The position numbers were made by a program, and so were the translations under genes. The notes beneath the pieces are model-generated. The model worked only from the letters and a program-made list of their open reading frames with translations. It did no database searches and was not told where the DNA came from. 53,437 bases of DNA from Acidobacteriota bacterium (GTDB taxonomy: Bacteria; Acidobacteriota; Terriglobia; Bryobacterales; Bryobacteraceae): positions 1 through 53,437 of the forward strand of contig CANIVU010000056.1 in the NCBI GenBank assembly GCA_947470805.1, in the 5' to 3' direction. Of this stretch, positions 25,717-35,431 are shown piece after piece (position 1 is the first letter of the stretch; the number at the start of each line of letters is the position of its first letter).

Positions 25717-28700
25717 AACTCCAGCCGCAGCCCCACCTGGTGCACGCGCGCTCCCTTGGCAGTATTGATCGTCGCACCGCCCCGCACGTCCACCTGCGTC
25801 AACGGCAGGTTGAAGTTCGCACGGTTCGATAGATTGAACGTCTCCCACCGGAACTGAAACGCCGTGTGCTCGGTCACCGCGAACCGCCGCGACAGGCTCA
25901 TGTCGAACGTGAAGAACCCCGGGCCGTCCACCACGTTCCGCCCCGAACTCCCAAAGCGATAGGAGCCCCGCGGCACCAGCGGAAACGCGTTCCGGTCGAA
26001 CCACGCATCCACGCCCGGCTGGTCCAACCGCCCGCTGGCGATCCGGTCCGGCCGCACCGCTTCACCCAGGTCAATCGACACATTCGCCACCTTCGGCGTG
26101 AATGGCGCACCCGTATAGGCCCGCGTCGTCCCGGCCAGTTGCCACTTCCGCAGGAAAATATTCCGCGCCACATCCGGCTCCCAAATAAACGCGCCCACCA
26201 TCGAATGGCCGATATCGAAATCGGACCGTCCCCGCTCCCCGTGCAGGTTGCGCGAATCCTGCGCCGAGGGGAACCCGGCCGCGATCGTCCCACCCGTATT
26301 CGAGCTCTCGTCAATCGCCTTGGAATACGTATACGCCGCCCGCACAAACAGCTTCTTGCTGAACCGCCGCTTCACCGTCACCGCGCCGGAATTGTAGATC
26401 GAATTCGATCCGTTGATGATGTAGTTAATCGTCTGAAACTGCGGGAACGGTCGCGGGAAAGTCCCATCTGGCAACCGCAACGCCAACTGCCGGTTCGGCT
26501 GGTTCAGGTCAAAACGCCGCGGTAAATTGGTTCCCTTCGAACCCGCAAACGCCACCTCCAACACGGAGCCCTTGCCAATCTCCCGCTCCGTCGTCAGGTT
26601 CCAGCTCTGCAGATACTGGCTCGGTTGATTCACATCCTGACCGGTGGTCGAAGTCACCCCGCCCACCCGGCGCTTGGCCTCCGGAAAGGCATTCGAAACC
26701 GTCAACAGCAACGGGTTTGTGGACGTTGCCGAATAGGTCTCATTAATGGAGAACGGATACGTGTCGCTATTCTCATCCAGCCGGTACAGCGAACTTGTGC
26801 CATAGAAAATGCCATACCCGCCGCGCAGCACAAACTTCGTCCCGCCACGCGGCCGCCACGCAAACCCGAACCGCGGCCCGAAATCGTTCCGGTCCGGATT
26901 CACCAGCGTGTCCGGCAGCCCTGCCGCCGAGGCCATCATCACATTCTGCGCCACGCCCGTCGCGTTAATCCGCGCATCGAAATCCGGAATAATGCCTTTC
27001 CCTGCGATTACAATTTTTCCCAGGCTCGGCACGAAGCTCGACCACGCGCCAAACTTCTCCCGCGGCGGCAACATCAAGTCGTAGCGCACGCCGATATTCA
27101 ACGTCAGCGTCGAAGTGATCTTGTAGTCGTCCTGCACGAACGCCGAATAGTTCGAAACCAAATGATACGGCCCGGCCGCATCCAACTGCCGCCGCGAAGT
27201 CTGCGCATAGCCCATCAGGAAATCGGCAAACGGCTCCTGCGTGAACCGCCCCAAAAACGTCATCCTCCCCCGTGTATCGCCAAACCCGCGCGAAAAATAC
27301 TGGTAGCGCAAAAAGTCGCCGCCGGTCTTGATGGTGTGCTTGCCCTTAATCCACGTGAAGTTCCCGCTGTACTGATAGTTGTTGTAGCTCCAGATCTTCG
27401 GCAGGTCGTAGGCGTGCCCCAGAATCACATATCCTGTCACTTCCATCTGCGGCAGGCCCAGCGCCACCGGGTTCTTCAACCCGCCCGTGAACCCCACCTC
27501 GCTCGCCCAATCCCGCCCCGTAATAGGCCAGCCCTGATTGTTCGTCCGGCGCGAAAAACTCGCATTCGCCTCCAGGATCATCGATGGCGAAATCGTGCGC
27601 GTGTACCGCAACCCGCTCAATAATTCAAACGGCGAATTCGTGGAGCCGAAAACCGGAATGAACGACCGCGTGAACGGATCAAACGACTCCGTCTTCCGCC
27701 ACAACGTCCGCGCGCTGAACTGGTCGCGCACACTGAACGCGTGGTCGATCTTCATGCTGTAGTTATCCCAGTTGCTATTGGCGTTGCTCTGCACCAGATA
27801 GTTCAGAGCATTCGAATTCATGTTGGCCTTCGGATAGTAGGCCGCCATCTTCAACGCCACCGGGTCGAACCGCGACGAAGGGATCTGCTTGCCTGGAAAC
27901 GGCGTGTTCCGGTTCAGCGGATCGGTGATCGCCAACGCCTTCCCCGTCGCATCCACGGCCGCCGAAAAGTCGCCGCCAATCATTCCATTCGCCGGCACCA
28001 GCCCGCGTCGCGTAGCGCCCGAAATCTGTCGCAACGACTCCCAACTCGCCAGGAAAAACGTCTTGTTTCGCCCGTCATAAATCTTCGGAATTACCACCGG
28101 CCCCGACGCCGTCGCACCAAACTGGTGCCGCCGCAACTTCGACTTGTCCACGTCAAAAAAGTTCCGCGCATCGAAAACATCATTCCGCATGAACTCATAC
28201 AGCGAACCCCGCAACCGGTTCCCGCCGCTCTTTAGAATCACGCTCAACACGCCGCCCGCATACCGCCCATATTCGGCCGCGAAACCGGACGTGATCATCT
28301 TGAATTCCTGCACACCCTCCAACGGCGGACTCACCATCGATCCCGTATTCCGCCTCTGCGTATTGTTCATCCCATCAATCAAAAAGCCCGCATTATCGGC
28401 CCGCGCGCCGTTGATCGCAAACGCCCCGTCCCCGTCCTCCCCCTTCGGCAACACGCCCCCGCTCAAATACGCCAGGTCCGAAAAGTTGCGACCCGCCAGC
28501 GGCATCTCGCGAATCTCATCGTTCGTCGTCACATCGCCCCGCGCCCCGCTCTCCGTGTTCAACACCGGCGGCGTATCCACAATCGTCACGCTCTCCGTCA
28601 CCGCGCCCACCTGCAGCGAAACATCCAGCCGCAGCACCTGATCCAGCGCCAGCGTGAACTCCGGCCGCCGGTACAACTGAAAGCCCTCCCGCCGCGCCTC

Positions 28701-28928
28701 CAGCGAATAGCGCCCCGGCGCCAGATTCGGCGCCGTAAAATCGCCGCTGTCCCGCGTCACCACCTCATGCCCCTGGTTCGTCTCCAGGTTGGTCAATTTC
28801 ACCGTCACCGCAGGCACCACGCCGCCAGCGCTATCGGTCACTCGCCCCACCACCGTCGCCGACGGCGTCTGGCCGAAAACAGCCATGCAAAACAGCGGCA
28901 ACAACGCCGCACGGAATCGTGCCAACAT
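25713..28928 (-). CDS. Oar-like TonB-dependent receptor
   Basis: A 1071-residue outer-membrane protein. A signal peptide (MLARFRAALLPLFCMAVFGQ) precedes a carboxypeptidase-regulatory-like domain (VVGRVTDSAGGVVPAVTVKL, residues ~25-110), a plug region (NDEIREMPLAGRNFSDLAYLSGG, FLIDGMNNTQRRN) and a large beta-barrel ending in VGLRLEF. The start has AGGTG upstream and gives a clean signal peptide. Such receptors probably import oligosaccharides or peptides in soil acidobacteria; the substrate is unknown. It stands alone, separated by 40 bases from the upstream three-gene unit. Confidence 0.92.
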   Translation of the reverse strand: MLARFRAALLPLFCMAVFGQTPSATVVGRVTDSAGGVVPAVTVKLTNLETNQGHEVVTRDSGDFTAPNLAPGRYSLEARREGFQLYRRPEFTLALDQVLRLDVSLQVGAVTESVTIVDTPPVLNTESGARGDVTTNDEIREMPLAGRNFSDLAYLSGGVLPKGEDGDGAFAINGARADNAGFLIDGMNNTQRRNTGSMVSPPLEGVQEFKMITSGFAAEYGRYAGGVLSVILKSGGNRLRGSLYEFMRNDVFDARNFFDVDKSKLRRHQFGATASGPVVIPKIYDGRNKTFFLASWESLRQISGATRRGLVPANGMIGGDFSAAVDATGKALAITDPLNRNTPFPGKQIPSSRFDPVALKMAAYYPKANMNSNALNYLVQSNANSNWDNYSMKIDHAFSVRDQFSARTLWRKTESFDPFTRSFIPVFGSTNSPFELLSGLRYTRTISPSMILEANASFSRRTNNQGWPITGRDWASEVGFTGGLKNPVALGLPQMEVTGYVILGHAYDLPKIWSYNNYQYSGNFTWIKGKHTIKTGGDFLRYQYFSRGFGDTRGRMTFLGRFTQEPFADFLMGYAQTSRRQLDAAGPYHLVSNYSAFVQDDYKITSTLTLNIGVRYDLMLPPREKFGAWSSFVPSLGKIVIAGKGIIPDFDARINATGVAQNVMMASAAGLPDTLVNPDRNDFGPRFGFAWRPRGGTKFVLRGGYGIFYGTSSLYRLDENSDTYPFSINETYSATSTNPLLLTVSNAFPEAKRRVGGVTSTTGQDVNQPSQYLQSWNLTTEREIGKGSVLEVAFAGSKGTNLPRRFDLNQPNRQLALRLPDGTFPRPFPQFQTINYIINGSNSIYNSGAVTVKRRFSKKLFVRAAYTYSKAIDESSNTGGTIAAGFPSAQDSRNLHGERGRSDFDIGHSMVGAFIWEPDVARNIFLRKWQLAGTTRAYTGAPFTPKVANVSIDLGEAVRPDRIASGRLDQPGVDAWFDRNAFPLVPRGSYRFGSSGRNVVDGPGFFTFDMSLSRRFAVTEHTAFQFRWETFNLSNRANFNLPLTQVDVRGGATINTAKGARVHQVGLRLEF

Positions 28929-28968
28929 GGAACACCTCGCGAGAACTCTTACCCGTAGTTTACCCGCA

Positions 28969-29490
28969 TCACATACTCGTTTTGCGCGTAGCCGGTCCCA
29001 GGAACTCCCGTATCTTCGCCAGTTCCGCCTGCCAGTCGCCAACCCGCACGCCCGCCTTGTCCAACCCCGCTCCCCGCGCAAACACAAACGCCGCACCCGC
29101 CCCCAACTCCCCCCGCAACCCCGTGCCCGTCGCCCAATAGTGCCGCGCCCGCTTGTCCCACACCCGCGCCATCGCGTCCGTAGTCGGTGCCCAGTCCGTC
29201 CGCGCTACCGGTTGCCAAACCACATGCGCCTCCAACGCGTCGTTCTCATACTCCATCAATAACGCCTGCACCCGCTCTGCCACCGCCAGGTCCGCCGGCG
29301 TCGTTGGTGACAACACAGCCACCACCCGCGGCTTCCCCACGCCAGCCTGAAACGCCTGACGGAACGCCATCTCATCGCCCAACGGCTTCTGCCCCTCCGG
29401 CGTCGACCCTGCTGAAAACAGATACCACCACGCTACCCCGCCCACTGCCACCACCGCCAAAAACCACGCCACCAATACCGCCCGCCTCAT
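28969..29490 (-). CDS. Hypothetical protein with one N-terminal membrane anchor
   Basis: A 173-residue protein I do not recognise. The N terminus (MRRAVLVAWFLAVVAVGGVAWWYLF) is a membrane anchor or uncleaved signal. The soluble part contains PRVVAVLSPTTPADLAVAERVQ, which has the look of a thioredoxin-like first strand and helix, but a serine-proline-threonine stands where an active-site CxxC would be. It is the third gene of a unit linked by ATGA overlaps to a P-loop kinase and a penicillin acylase. Confidence 0.65.
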   Translation of the reverse strand: MRRAVLVAWFLAVVAVGGVAWWYLFSAGSTPEGQKPLGDEMAFRQAFQAGVGKPRVVAVLSPTTPADLAVAERVQALLMEYENDALEAHVVWQPVARTDWAPTTDAMARVWDKRARHYWATGTGLRGELGAGAAFVFARGAGLDKAGVRVGDWQAELAKIREFLGPATRKTSM

Positions 29491-29972
29491 CCCACAAACT
29501 CCCGCACCTGGGCCACGCACTCCGCCACCGGCCGCGTGCTGTCCACCAGAATCCCCGCGCCCCACCACGGATACGTCGTCGCAATCTCCGTCACCCGTTC
29601 ATCCGTCAGGTCCAACCCCGGATGAGAATCCCGCCGCGCCCGGTTCCGTTCCAGCAGCACCGCCAACGGCGCCGTGAACTCCACCACATAAACCGCCGCG
29701 CCCGCCCCGCGCGCCACCGCCAAGCACCCCTGCCGGTCCTCGGCGTGACCAAACCCGCCATTGCAGATCACGATATCGGTATACCGCAACACGTGCCCCG
29801 CGGTCCACAACACCGCCCGGTAGGCCACCTCCCGGTCCGCCCGCGTGTGCGCCGCGTCGGGCAACAGCGCCATCCGCGCCGCGTCCATCTCCAAATGCGC
29901 CCACCCCAGGGCCCTGCCCACGGTTGACTTCCCCGTACAAGGCGGCCCGCCAAAAACCACCAGCTTCTTCAT
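29487..29972 (-). CDS. Small AAA_33-type P-loop kinase
   Basis: A 161-residue ATP-binding protein. The Walker A motif GGPPCTGKST is at residues 8-17; an Asp-rich helix (HLEMDAARMALLPD), a lid region (ERNRARRDSH) and a C-terminal VDSTRPVAECV follow. This fits zeta-toxin/chloramphenicol-phosphotransferase-like small-molecule kinases, whose substrates range from sugars to antibiotics. The ATG overlaps the stop of the penicillin acylase gene, and its own stop overlaps the next ATG. The coupling suggests the acylase product or a related amide is phosphorylated, which is speculative. Confidence 0.82.
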   Translation of the reverse strand: MKKLVVFGGPPCTGKSTVGRALGWAHLEMDAARMALLPDAAHTRADREVAYRAVLWTAGHVLRYTDIVICNGGFGHAEDRQGCLAVARGAGAAVYVVEFTAPLAVLLERNRARRDSHPGLDLTDERVTEIATTYPWWGAGILVDSTRPVAECVAQVREFVG

Positions 29973-32137
29973 GGCTGCAGCGTCAACGTGGACTTCACCG
30001 TCCACCCGCCCGGATAGTGCAGCGGATAACTCGTCGCGTTCGAATACGCCTCCCACTGATCCTTGAAATGGCCCGACAGCGGCTGCCCGCTCTGCCCCAC
30101 CGGCAGGTTCAACAACCCGCCCTGCGGATCTCCAAAATCCACCACCATCCGCATCGATGGCCCCATCCGCGCCGTCGTCTGCTTCACCGTCGTCGACGAC
30201 CCGCTCACCCCCACTGGCCCGATCTGGAAATACCCCGACACCCACGGCACCCCGCGCACCACCGGGTTCACAATCGCCAGCTTGTTGAACTCGCCCCACT
30301 GCCACTTCCGCACGTCCGTCCCCTGCCGTCGCGAGCCCTCTTCCACGCCCTCCTGCAAGCACCGCAGCAATTCGTGGTCCCAATCGGCAAACCACCCCTC
30401 CGGCCGCTTCCGCAACATGTTTTCCATCACGCCGAAATAGATAAACGGCTCCCATTCAATCGTCGGCATGTTCGTCGCCTTCGCCGCAATCGACCGCCGT
30501 AAATAGTTCGCCAGATACGTCGCAATCAATGGCTCCGCCTTCGCCGCGTCCATGTCGCCCTTCCACCCGCGCAGCATCTCCACCGCGTCCTTCAACTGCG
30601 GATTGCTGGCCTTCTTCTTGTCCCACGCCGCCACCACCTGCCCCGCCAGGAAATGCGAAAACGGCGAGTAGATATCGGCCTGCAACTTCACCATCTCCTC
30701 CGGCGCCCACTTCTCTCGCCGCTTCAGTTCATCCAAAATCCGGTTCGCCCGGTAATGCGGCGCAAAATTCCCGCTCACCGCATACGGATACTTCTCCGGA
30801 AACGGATTCTGATTCCCCGTCACAATCAGTCCCGGCCCCGGATTGTAGAACGACGGCAGCTCATCAAACGGAATAAACCCCTGCCATTCGCAAGTCCCCG
30901 CCGCCAGCACCCGCTGCCCATTGCAGTCTTTCCGGATCGGCAACGGCCCCGTCACCTGCAGCCCAATGTTCCCGTCCTTATCCGCATACGCCACGTTCGA
31001 CGCCGCCCCCGGAAACTCCCGCAGCGCATCCCGGAACTCCGCCCAATTCTTCGCCCGGTTCAACTTCACCAGCCCGATCTGAAACGGCCCATTCTCCGCC
31101 GCCACCCACCGCAGCGCCACCGGCTTCCCGCCCGGCCCGCTAAACACCGGCCCATGCTCGTTCACTAACTGCTGAAACGGCTCGCCCGCCGTCCCCTTCA
31201 CCGCAATCCTGTCCCGCTCCAGTCGCGCCTGCTGCGTCGCCGGCACGTACAAGTCCTGCACGTCAAAGCCCAGGTTCGTAATGCCCCACGCGATGTGCTC
31301 GTTCCGCCCCACCACAATCGCCGGCACCCCGGGAATCGCCACGCCCGTCACATTCACGCCCGGCCCCTGCAAATGCGTCATGTACCAAACGCCCGGCAAA
31401 GACCACGCAATGTGCATATCGTTCGCCACCGCTGGCTTGCCCGACCGCGTATGCGCCCCGCTCACCGCCCAGGCATTCGACCCCGGCTGATTCTCCGATC
31501 CCGTCCGCTCCGGAAACAGCTGCGCCACCTTCGCCGCGTCGCCCTTCTCATACATCGCCTCGCGCGTCAGGTCGTGCTTATACGTGTTGCTCAATGACTG
31601 CTGCATCATCAGCCCCACCAGCAGCGTGTCCTCAATCCGCCACGGCCGCGGCTTGTACCCCAGCAGTGTGAACTCCACCGGCAGCCGGTCCATGTGCGTC
31701 TCCATGTAGTGGTTCACGCCCCGCGCGTACGCCGCCAGAACCGCCCGGTCCTCGCCCGTCACCGTCCGCGCCCGCTGCTCGGCCAACCGCGACATCCGCA
31801 ACCGCCGGAACTCCCTGTCACTTTCCAACGCCGCCAGCCCCGCCACCTCCGCCAACTCCCCGGCCGTCATCCGCCGAAAAGATTCCATCTGCCAGAACCG
31901 GTCCTGCGCCGTTACGAAGCCCTGCGCGAAATACAAATCCTCCGCCGTCTCGGCAAAAATATGCGGCACGCCCAGCGCATCGCGTTCCACGCGAACACCC
32001 TTCGCCAACGGCGCCGATATCGTCCCACTCGCCTGCGGCAGCGGCCGCCAGACGCACCAATAAACCAAACCAATCGCCGCTAAAACAGCGATGCCGATCA
32101 GTACGTTGATAGACTGTAATAGCTTTCGAGCAAACAC
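29969..32137 (-). CDS. Penicillin acylase family Ntn hydrolase
   Basis: A 722-residue S45 N-terminal nucleophile hydrolase. A membrane anchor or signal (SINVLIGIAVLAAIGLVYW) is followed by the alpha-chain region (VERDALGVPHIFAETAEDLYFAQGFVTAQDRFWQ, residues ~50-85). The self-cleavage site is PGSNAWAVSG near residue 215, whose Ser becomes the nucleophile of the beta chain. The Asn and His/Asn motifs TGNQNPFP and NDMH follow. Relatives hydrolyse penicillins, acyl-homoserine lactones or other amides in the periplasm. The GTG start lies only 11 bases from the divergent CNNM gene. Confidence 0.88.
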   Translation of the reverse strand: MFARKLLQSINVLIGIAVLAAIGLVYWCVWRPLPQASGTISAPLAKGVRVERDALGVPHIFAETAEDLYFAQGFVTAQDRFWQMESFRRMTAGELAEVAGLAALESDREFRRLRMSRLAEQRARTVTGEDRAVLAAYARGVNHYMETHMDRLPVEFTLLGYKPRPWRIEDTLLVGLMMQQSLSNTYKHDLTREAMYEKGDAAKVAQLFPERTGSENQPGSNAWAVSGAHTRSGKPAVANDMHIAWSLPGVWYMTHLQGPGVNVTGVAIPGVPAIVVGRNEHIAWGITNLGFDVQDLYVPATQQARLERDRIAVKGTAGEPFQQLVNEHGPVFSGPGGKPVALRWVAAENGPFQIGLVKLNRAKNWAEFRDALREFPGAASNVAYADKDGNIGLQVTGPLPIRKDCNGQRVLAAGTCEWQGFIPFDELPSFYNPGPGLIVTGNQNPFPEKYPYAVSGNFAPHYRANRILDELKRREKWAPEEMVKLQADIYSPFSHFLAGQVVAAWDKKKASNPQLKDAVEMLRGWKGDMDAAKAEPLIATYLANYLRRSIAAKATNMPTIEWEPFIYFGVMENMLRKRPEGWFADWDHELLRCLQEGVEEGSRRQGTDVRKWQWGEFNKLAIVNPVVRGVPWVSGYFQIGPVGVSGSSTTVKQTTARMGPSMRMVVDFGDPQGGLLNLPVGQSGQPLSGHFKDQWEAYSNATSYPLHYPGGWTVKSTLTLQP

Positions 32138-32148
32138 TAACTCTAAGT

Positions 32149-33471
32149 ATGGCGGATTCAAGTTACGGTTACCGGTTCCTGCTCGTTGGCCTGATCGTCG
32201 CGGCAAACGCATTCTTCGCGGCTGCCGAGACCTCCCTCCTCAGTTCCCGCAAATCGCGGTTGAAACAGCTCGCCGACGATGGCAACTCCGGCGCCAAAGC
32301 CGCCCTCCATCTCCTCGAATATCCGGAGCGCCTCCTCTCCGTCACGCAAGTCGGCGTCACCCTCGCCTCCCTCGGCCTCGGCTGGGCCGGCGAAGAAACC
32401 ATCCATCAAATCCTCATGGGCTGGATGCAGCCGCTCATGATGCCCCTCACCGAAAAGGTCATTCCCGTCTTCGCCCTCGTCCTCTCCTTCGCCTTGATGA
32501 CCTACATGCACGTCGTCATCGGCGAAGTCGTGCCGAAGAACATCGCCATCGAAACGGCCGACCGCTTCGCCGTCCTCGTCGCCCCCATCCTCGTCGTCTT
32601 CGGCCGCATCGCCGGCCCACTCGTCTCCATCATCGAGCGATCATCCAAACGCATCTCCCTCCAACTCGGCCTGAAGGGCGAAGGCGAAGGCTCCGGCGGC
32701 CACTCCGTCGAAGAAATCAAATTCATCGTCTCCCTGTCGGAGTCCGAAGGCAAGCTGCCAAAGTTCCAACAACTGGCCATCCACCGCCTCCTCGAACTCG
32801 AAGAATACGCCGCCCGCGAGATCATGGTCCCGCGCACCAACATGGTCGCCGTGCCCGTCGATACATCCCTCGAACAACTCCTCGTCCTCCTCAACGAACA
32901 CCAGTTCTCCCGCCTCCCGGTCTTCGAAAAAAGCACCGATCAAGTCATCGGCATCGTCCACTTGAAGGACCTGATCCACGTCCTGATGCTCCGCAAAGGC
33001 CCCGCCCAATTCAACCTGCGCAACGTCATGCGCGTGCCCATCTTCGTTCCCGAAACCCGTTCGCTCTCTGACCTGATCGACGTCTTCCGTGCTCACAACA
33101 CCCACATGGCCGTCGTCGTCGATGAGCACGGCTCTACCACCGGCGTCGTCACCCTCGAAGACGTCCTCGAACAAGTTTTCGGTGAAATCGAAGACGAACA
33201 CGATATCTCCCGCCCCAAGCAGGACCGCAACTCCGCCGCCCTCGAACTCGACGGCACCATCAACATCCCCGACCTCGCCAACCAGTACGGCGTTGAACTC
33301 CCCGCCGACGGTGGTTTCGAAACACTCGCCGGCTACATCCTCTCCAAGCTCGGCGATCTCCCCCAAGCCGGCGCCGTTCTCGAAGACGATGGCCGCCGCT
33401 TCACCATCCTCGAAATGGAGCGCAATCGCATCGCCCGCGTTCGCGTGGAGCGCCTCGAACCCGTCGCATGA
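32149..33471 (+). CDS. CNNM/CBS-domain membrane protein (HlyC/CorC family)
   Basis: A 440-residue integral membrane protein. Residues ~5-190 form the CNNM (DUF21) domain with three or four spans (FLLVGLIVAANAFFAAAETSLLSSRKSRLKQL is the family hallmark). A CBS pair (IMVPRTNMVAVPVDTSLEQLL and HMAVVVDEHGSTTGVVTLEDVLEQV) and a C-terminal CorC/HlyC domain follow. Family members are implicated in Mg2+/Co2+ efflux, with nucleotide sensing through CBS. The stop overlaps the next ATG (ATGA). The divergent acylase gene starts 11 bases upstream. Confidence 0.92.
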   Translation: MADSSYGYRFLLVGLIVAANAFFAAAETSLLSSRKSRLKQLADDGNSGAKAALHLLEYPERLLSVTQVGVTLASLGLGWAGEETIHQILMGWMQPLMMPLTEKVIPVFALVLSFALMTYMHVVIGEVVPKNIAIETADRFAVLVAPILVVFGRIAGPLVSIIERSSKRISLQLGLKGEGEGSGGHSVEEIKFIVSLSESEGKLPKFQQLAIHRLLELEEYAAREIMVPRTNMVAVPVDTSLEQLLVLLNEHQFSRLPVFEKSTDQVIGIVHLKDLIHVLMLRKGPAQFNLRNVMRVPIFVPETRSLSDLIDVFRAHNTHMAVVVDEHGSTTGVVTLEDVLEQVFGEIEDEHDISRPKQDRNSAALELDGTINIPDLANQYGVELPADGGFETLAGYILSKLGDLPQAGAVLEDDGRRFTILEMERNRIARVRVERLEPVA

Positions 33472-34061
33472 CACCTGCTGAAATGCATGCCGCCATCCGT
33501 GCGGAACTCGTCAGTCACGCCGAGCCCGAAAAGCTCCCCACCATGCAACGGTTCTTCAAGGACCCCATCGACGCCTACTGCACCTACACCGTCCACGTTC
33601 GCAACCTCGCCAAAAAACACGGTGCCGAATTCGCCGCCTGGCCGGACAAGGATCGCACCGCCCTCACCCGCGCCCTCTGGGCAAGCGGCAAGTTTGAGGA
33701 GGGCTCCGTCGCCATCCTCCTCTACGCCCGCATGCGCCGCAAGTGCGACTACTGCGAATGGAAGCTCTTCGTGAAGTGGCTCGAAAAGGACATTCACAAC
33801 TGGGCCCACTGCGACACGCTCTGCGCCGAAGTCATGGGCCCGCTCTTAATCGCCCACCCCGAATGGGTCGCCGAACTCCCCTCCTGGACCGCCGCGCCCC
33901 AGAAATTCAAACGCCGCGCAGCCATCGTCGTAACTCTCAAAGGACTCGCCAAAGGCCTCTTCCGAAACGAAGCGCTCCAGCTAATGGCAACCCTCTCCGC
34001 CGACAAGGAAGATATGGTGAAAAAAGCAATCGTCTGGTTGAAAAAGGACCTCGCCAAATGA
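33468..34061 (+). CDS. AlkD-like DNA alkylation repair (HEAT-like repeat) protein
   Basis: A 197-residue all-helical protein of the DNA alkylation repair family. The conserved catalytic region is recognisable as IHNWAHCDTLCAEVMGP (Asp after a Trp, as in AlkD) and the later Trp-rich FKRRAAIVV. AlkD removes positively charged alkylated purines without base flipping. It is slightly shorter than the usual ~225 residues, missing some N-terminal helices. Both ends overlap neighbours by ATGA, which places it inside an operon with CNNM and a Tat-exported enzyme. Confidence 0.83.
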   Translation: MTPAEMHAAIRAELVSHAEPEKLPTMQRFFKDPIDAYCTYTVHVRNLAKKHGAEFAAWPDKDRTALTRALWASGKFEEGSVAILLYARMRRKCDYCEWKLFVKWLEKDIHNWAHCDTLCAEVMGPLLIAHPEWVAELPSWTAAPQKFKRRAAIVVTLKGLAKGLFRNEALQLMATLSADKEDMVKKAIVWLKKDLAK

Positions 34062-35431
34062 AACGACGCGACCTCCTTCTCACCGCCGCCGCCCGCCTGC
34101 TCGCCCAGCCAAAAGAGTCCCGCCGCGAACTCTTCCTCGATGAATCCCTCGTCGAATGGATCCGCGGTGCCGAACTCCGCCTCGGCACGCCCGTCGAAAA
34201 GGAAGTCGTCCTCAAACTCGACCGCCCCCACGAAGGCCCCTTCAGCGCCTATTTCACCGTCCTCCACGACAACGGCAAATACCGCCTCTACTACCGCGGC
34301 GTTCCCGAAGCCGGCAAGGACGGCCGCCCTACCGAGGCCACCTGCTACGCCGAATCCGCCGACGGCATTCACTTCGAAAAGCCCGCCAACAACATCCTCC
34401 TCCAGGGCCAGGCCCCCTTCTCCCACAACTTCTGCCCGTTCATCGACAAGAACCCCCGCGCCACCACCCGCTACAAAGCCATCTCCGGCATCGCCTCGAG
34501 CGGCCTCAAAGCCTGGGTCTCCGACGACAGCCTCAAATGGCGCGCGCTGCAAGAAGCCCCCGTCATGCCCGCCACGAAGTTGCCCCTGTTTGACTCGCAG
34601 AATCTCGCCTTCTACTCCGAAAGCGAAAACTGCTACGTCGCCTACGTCCGCCAGTTCCGTGACCGCGTCCGTTCTATCGTCCGCACCACCAGCGCCGACT
34701 TCGTCAACTGGTCCCCCTACGTCCCGCTCGATCTCGGCGGCGCTCCTGCAGACCACCTCTACACCAATCAGCTCCACCCCTACTTCCGCGCCCCCCACAT
34801 CTACGTCGGCATCGCCGCCCGCTTCAATCCCAAGCGCCAAGTGCTAACCCCCGAAGAGGCCCGCGAAGTCGGCGTCCACCCCGATTATTTCAAGGACACC
34901 TCCGACAGCGTTCTCCTCTCCACCCGTGGGGGCGACACCGTCTCCCGCTACTTCCGCGAGTCCTTCCTCCGCCCCGGCCTCGGCCTCAACCATTGGGTCA
35001 GCCGCGACAACTACCCCGCACTCAACATCGTCCCCACCGGCGAAGGCGAAATGAGCTTCTACGTGAACCGCCACTACGGCCAACCCACCTCCCACCTCCA
35101 GCGCTATGCCCTCCGGACGGACGGCTTGGCAAGTCTCCACGCCGGCTGGCGGGGCGGGGAACTGCTCACCGTGCCCATCACCTGCACCGGTGCCAATCTC
35201 GAACTCAACTTCGCCACCAGCGCCTATGGCGGCGTCCGCGTGCAAGTGCTCAACGAGGACGAAACCCCCATCCCCGGCCTCGCCCTCGGCGACTGCGTGG
35301 AGATGATCGGCGACCGCATCGCCCGTAACGTCAAATGGCGCGGCGACCTGAAACAGCAAACCGGCAAACCCGTCCGCCTGCTCTTCTCCGTCAAGGACGC
35401 CGACGTCTACAGCTGGCGCTTCACTTCGTAA
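34058..35431 (+). CDS. Tat-exported putative glycan-active protein (GH32/43-like propeller)
   Basis: A 457-residue protein with a twin-arginine-like N terminus (MKRRDLLLTAAARLLA). The pattern of the body, with repeated strands such as GKYRLYYRGVP, TCYAESADGIHFEKP, SGLKAWVSDDSLKW and ENCYVAYVRQF, resembles five-bladed beta-propeller glycosidase relatives. The C terminus looks like a beta-sandwich (GANLELNFATSAYGGVRVQVL). I cannot point to a full catalytic triad, so enzymatic function is not proven. Its ATG overlaps the AlkD stop, and it overlaps the convergent DoxX gene by 11 bases. Confidence 0.7.
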   Translation: MKRRDLLLTAAARLLAQPKESRRELFLDESLVEWIRGAELRLGTPVEKEVVLKLDRPHEGPFSAYFTVLHDNGKYRLYYRGVPEAGKDGRPTEATCYAESADGIHFEKPANNILLQGQAPFSHNFCPFIDKNPRATTRYKAISGIASSGLKAWVSDDSLKWRALQEAPVMPATKLPLFDSQNLAFYSESENCYVAYVRQFRDRVRSIVRTTSADFVNWSPYVPLDLGGAPADHLYTNQLHPYFRAPHIYVGIAARFNPKRQVLTPEEAREVGVHPDYFKDTSDSVLLSTRGGDTVSRYFRESFLRPGLGLNHWVSRDNYPALNIVPTGEGEMSFYVNRHYGQPTSHLQRYALRTDGLASLHAGWRGGELLTVPITCTGANLELNFATSAYGGVRVQVLNEDETPIPGLALGDCVEMIGDRIARNVKWRGDLKQQTGKPVRLLFSVKDADVYSWRFTS

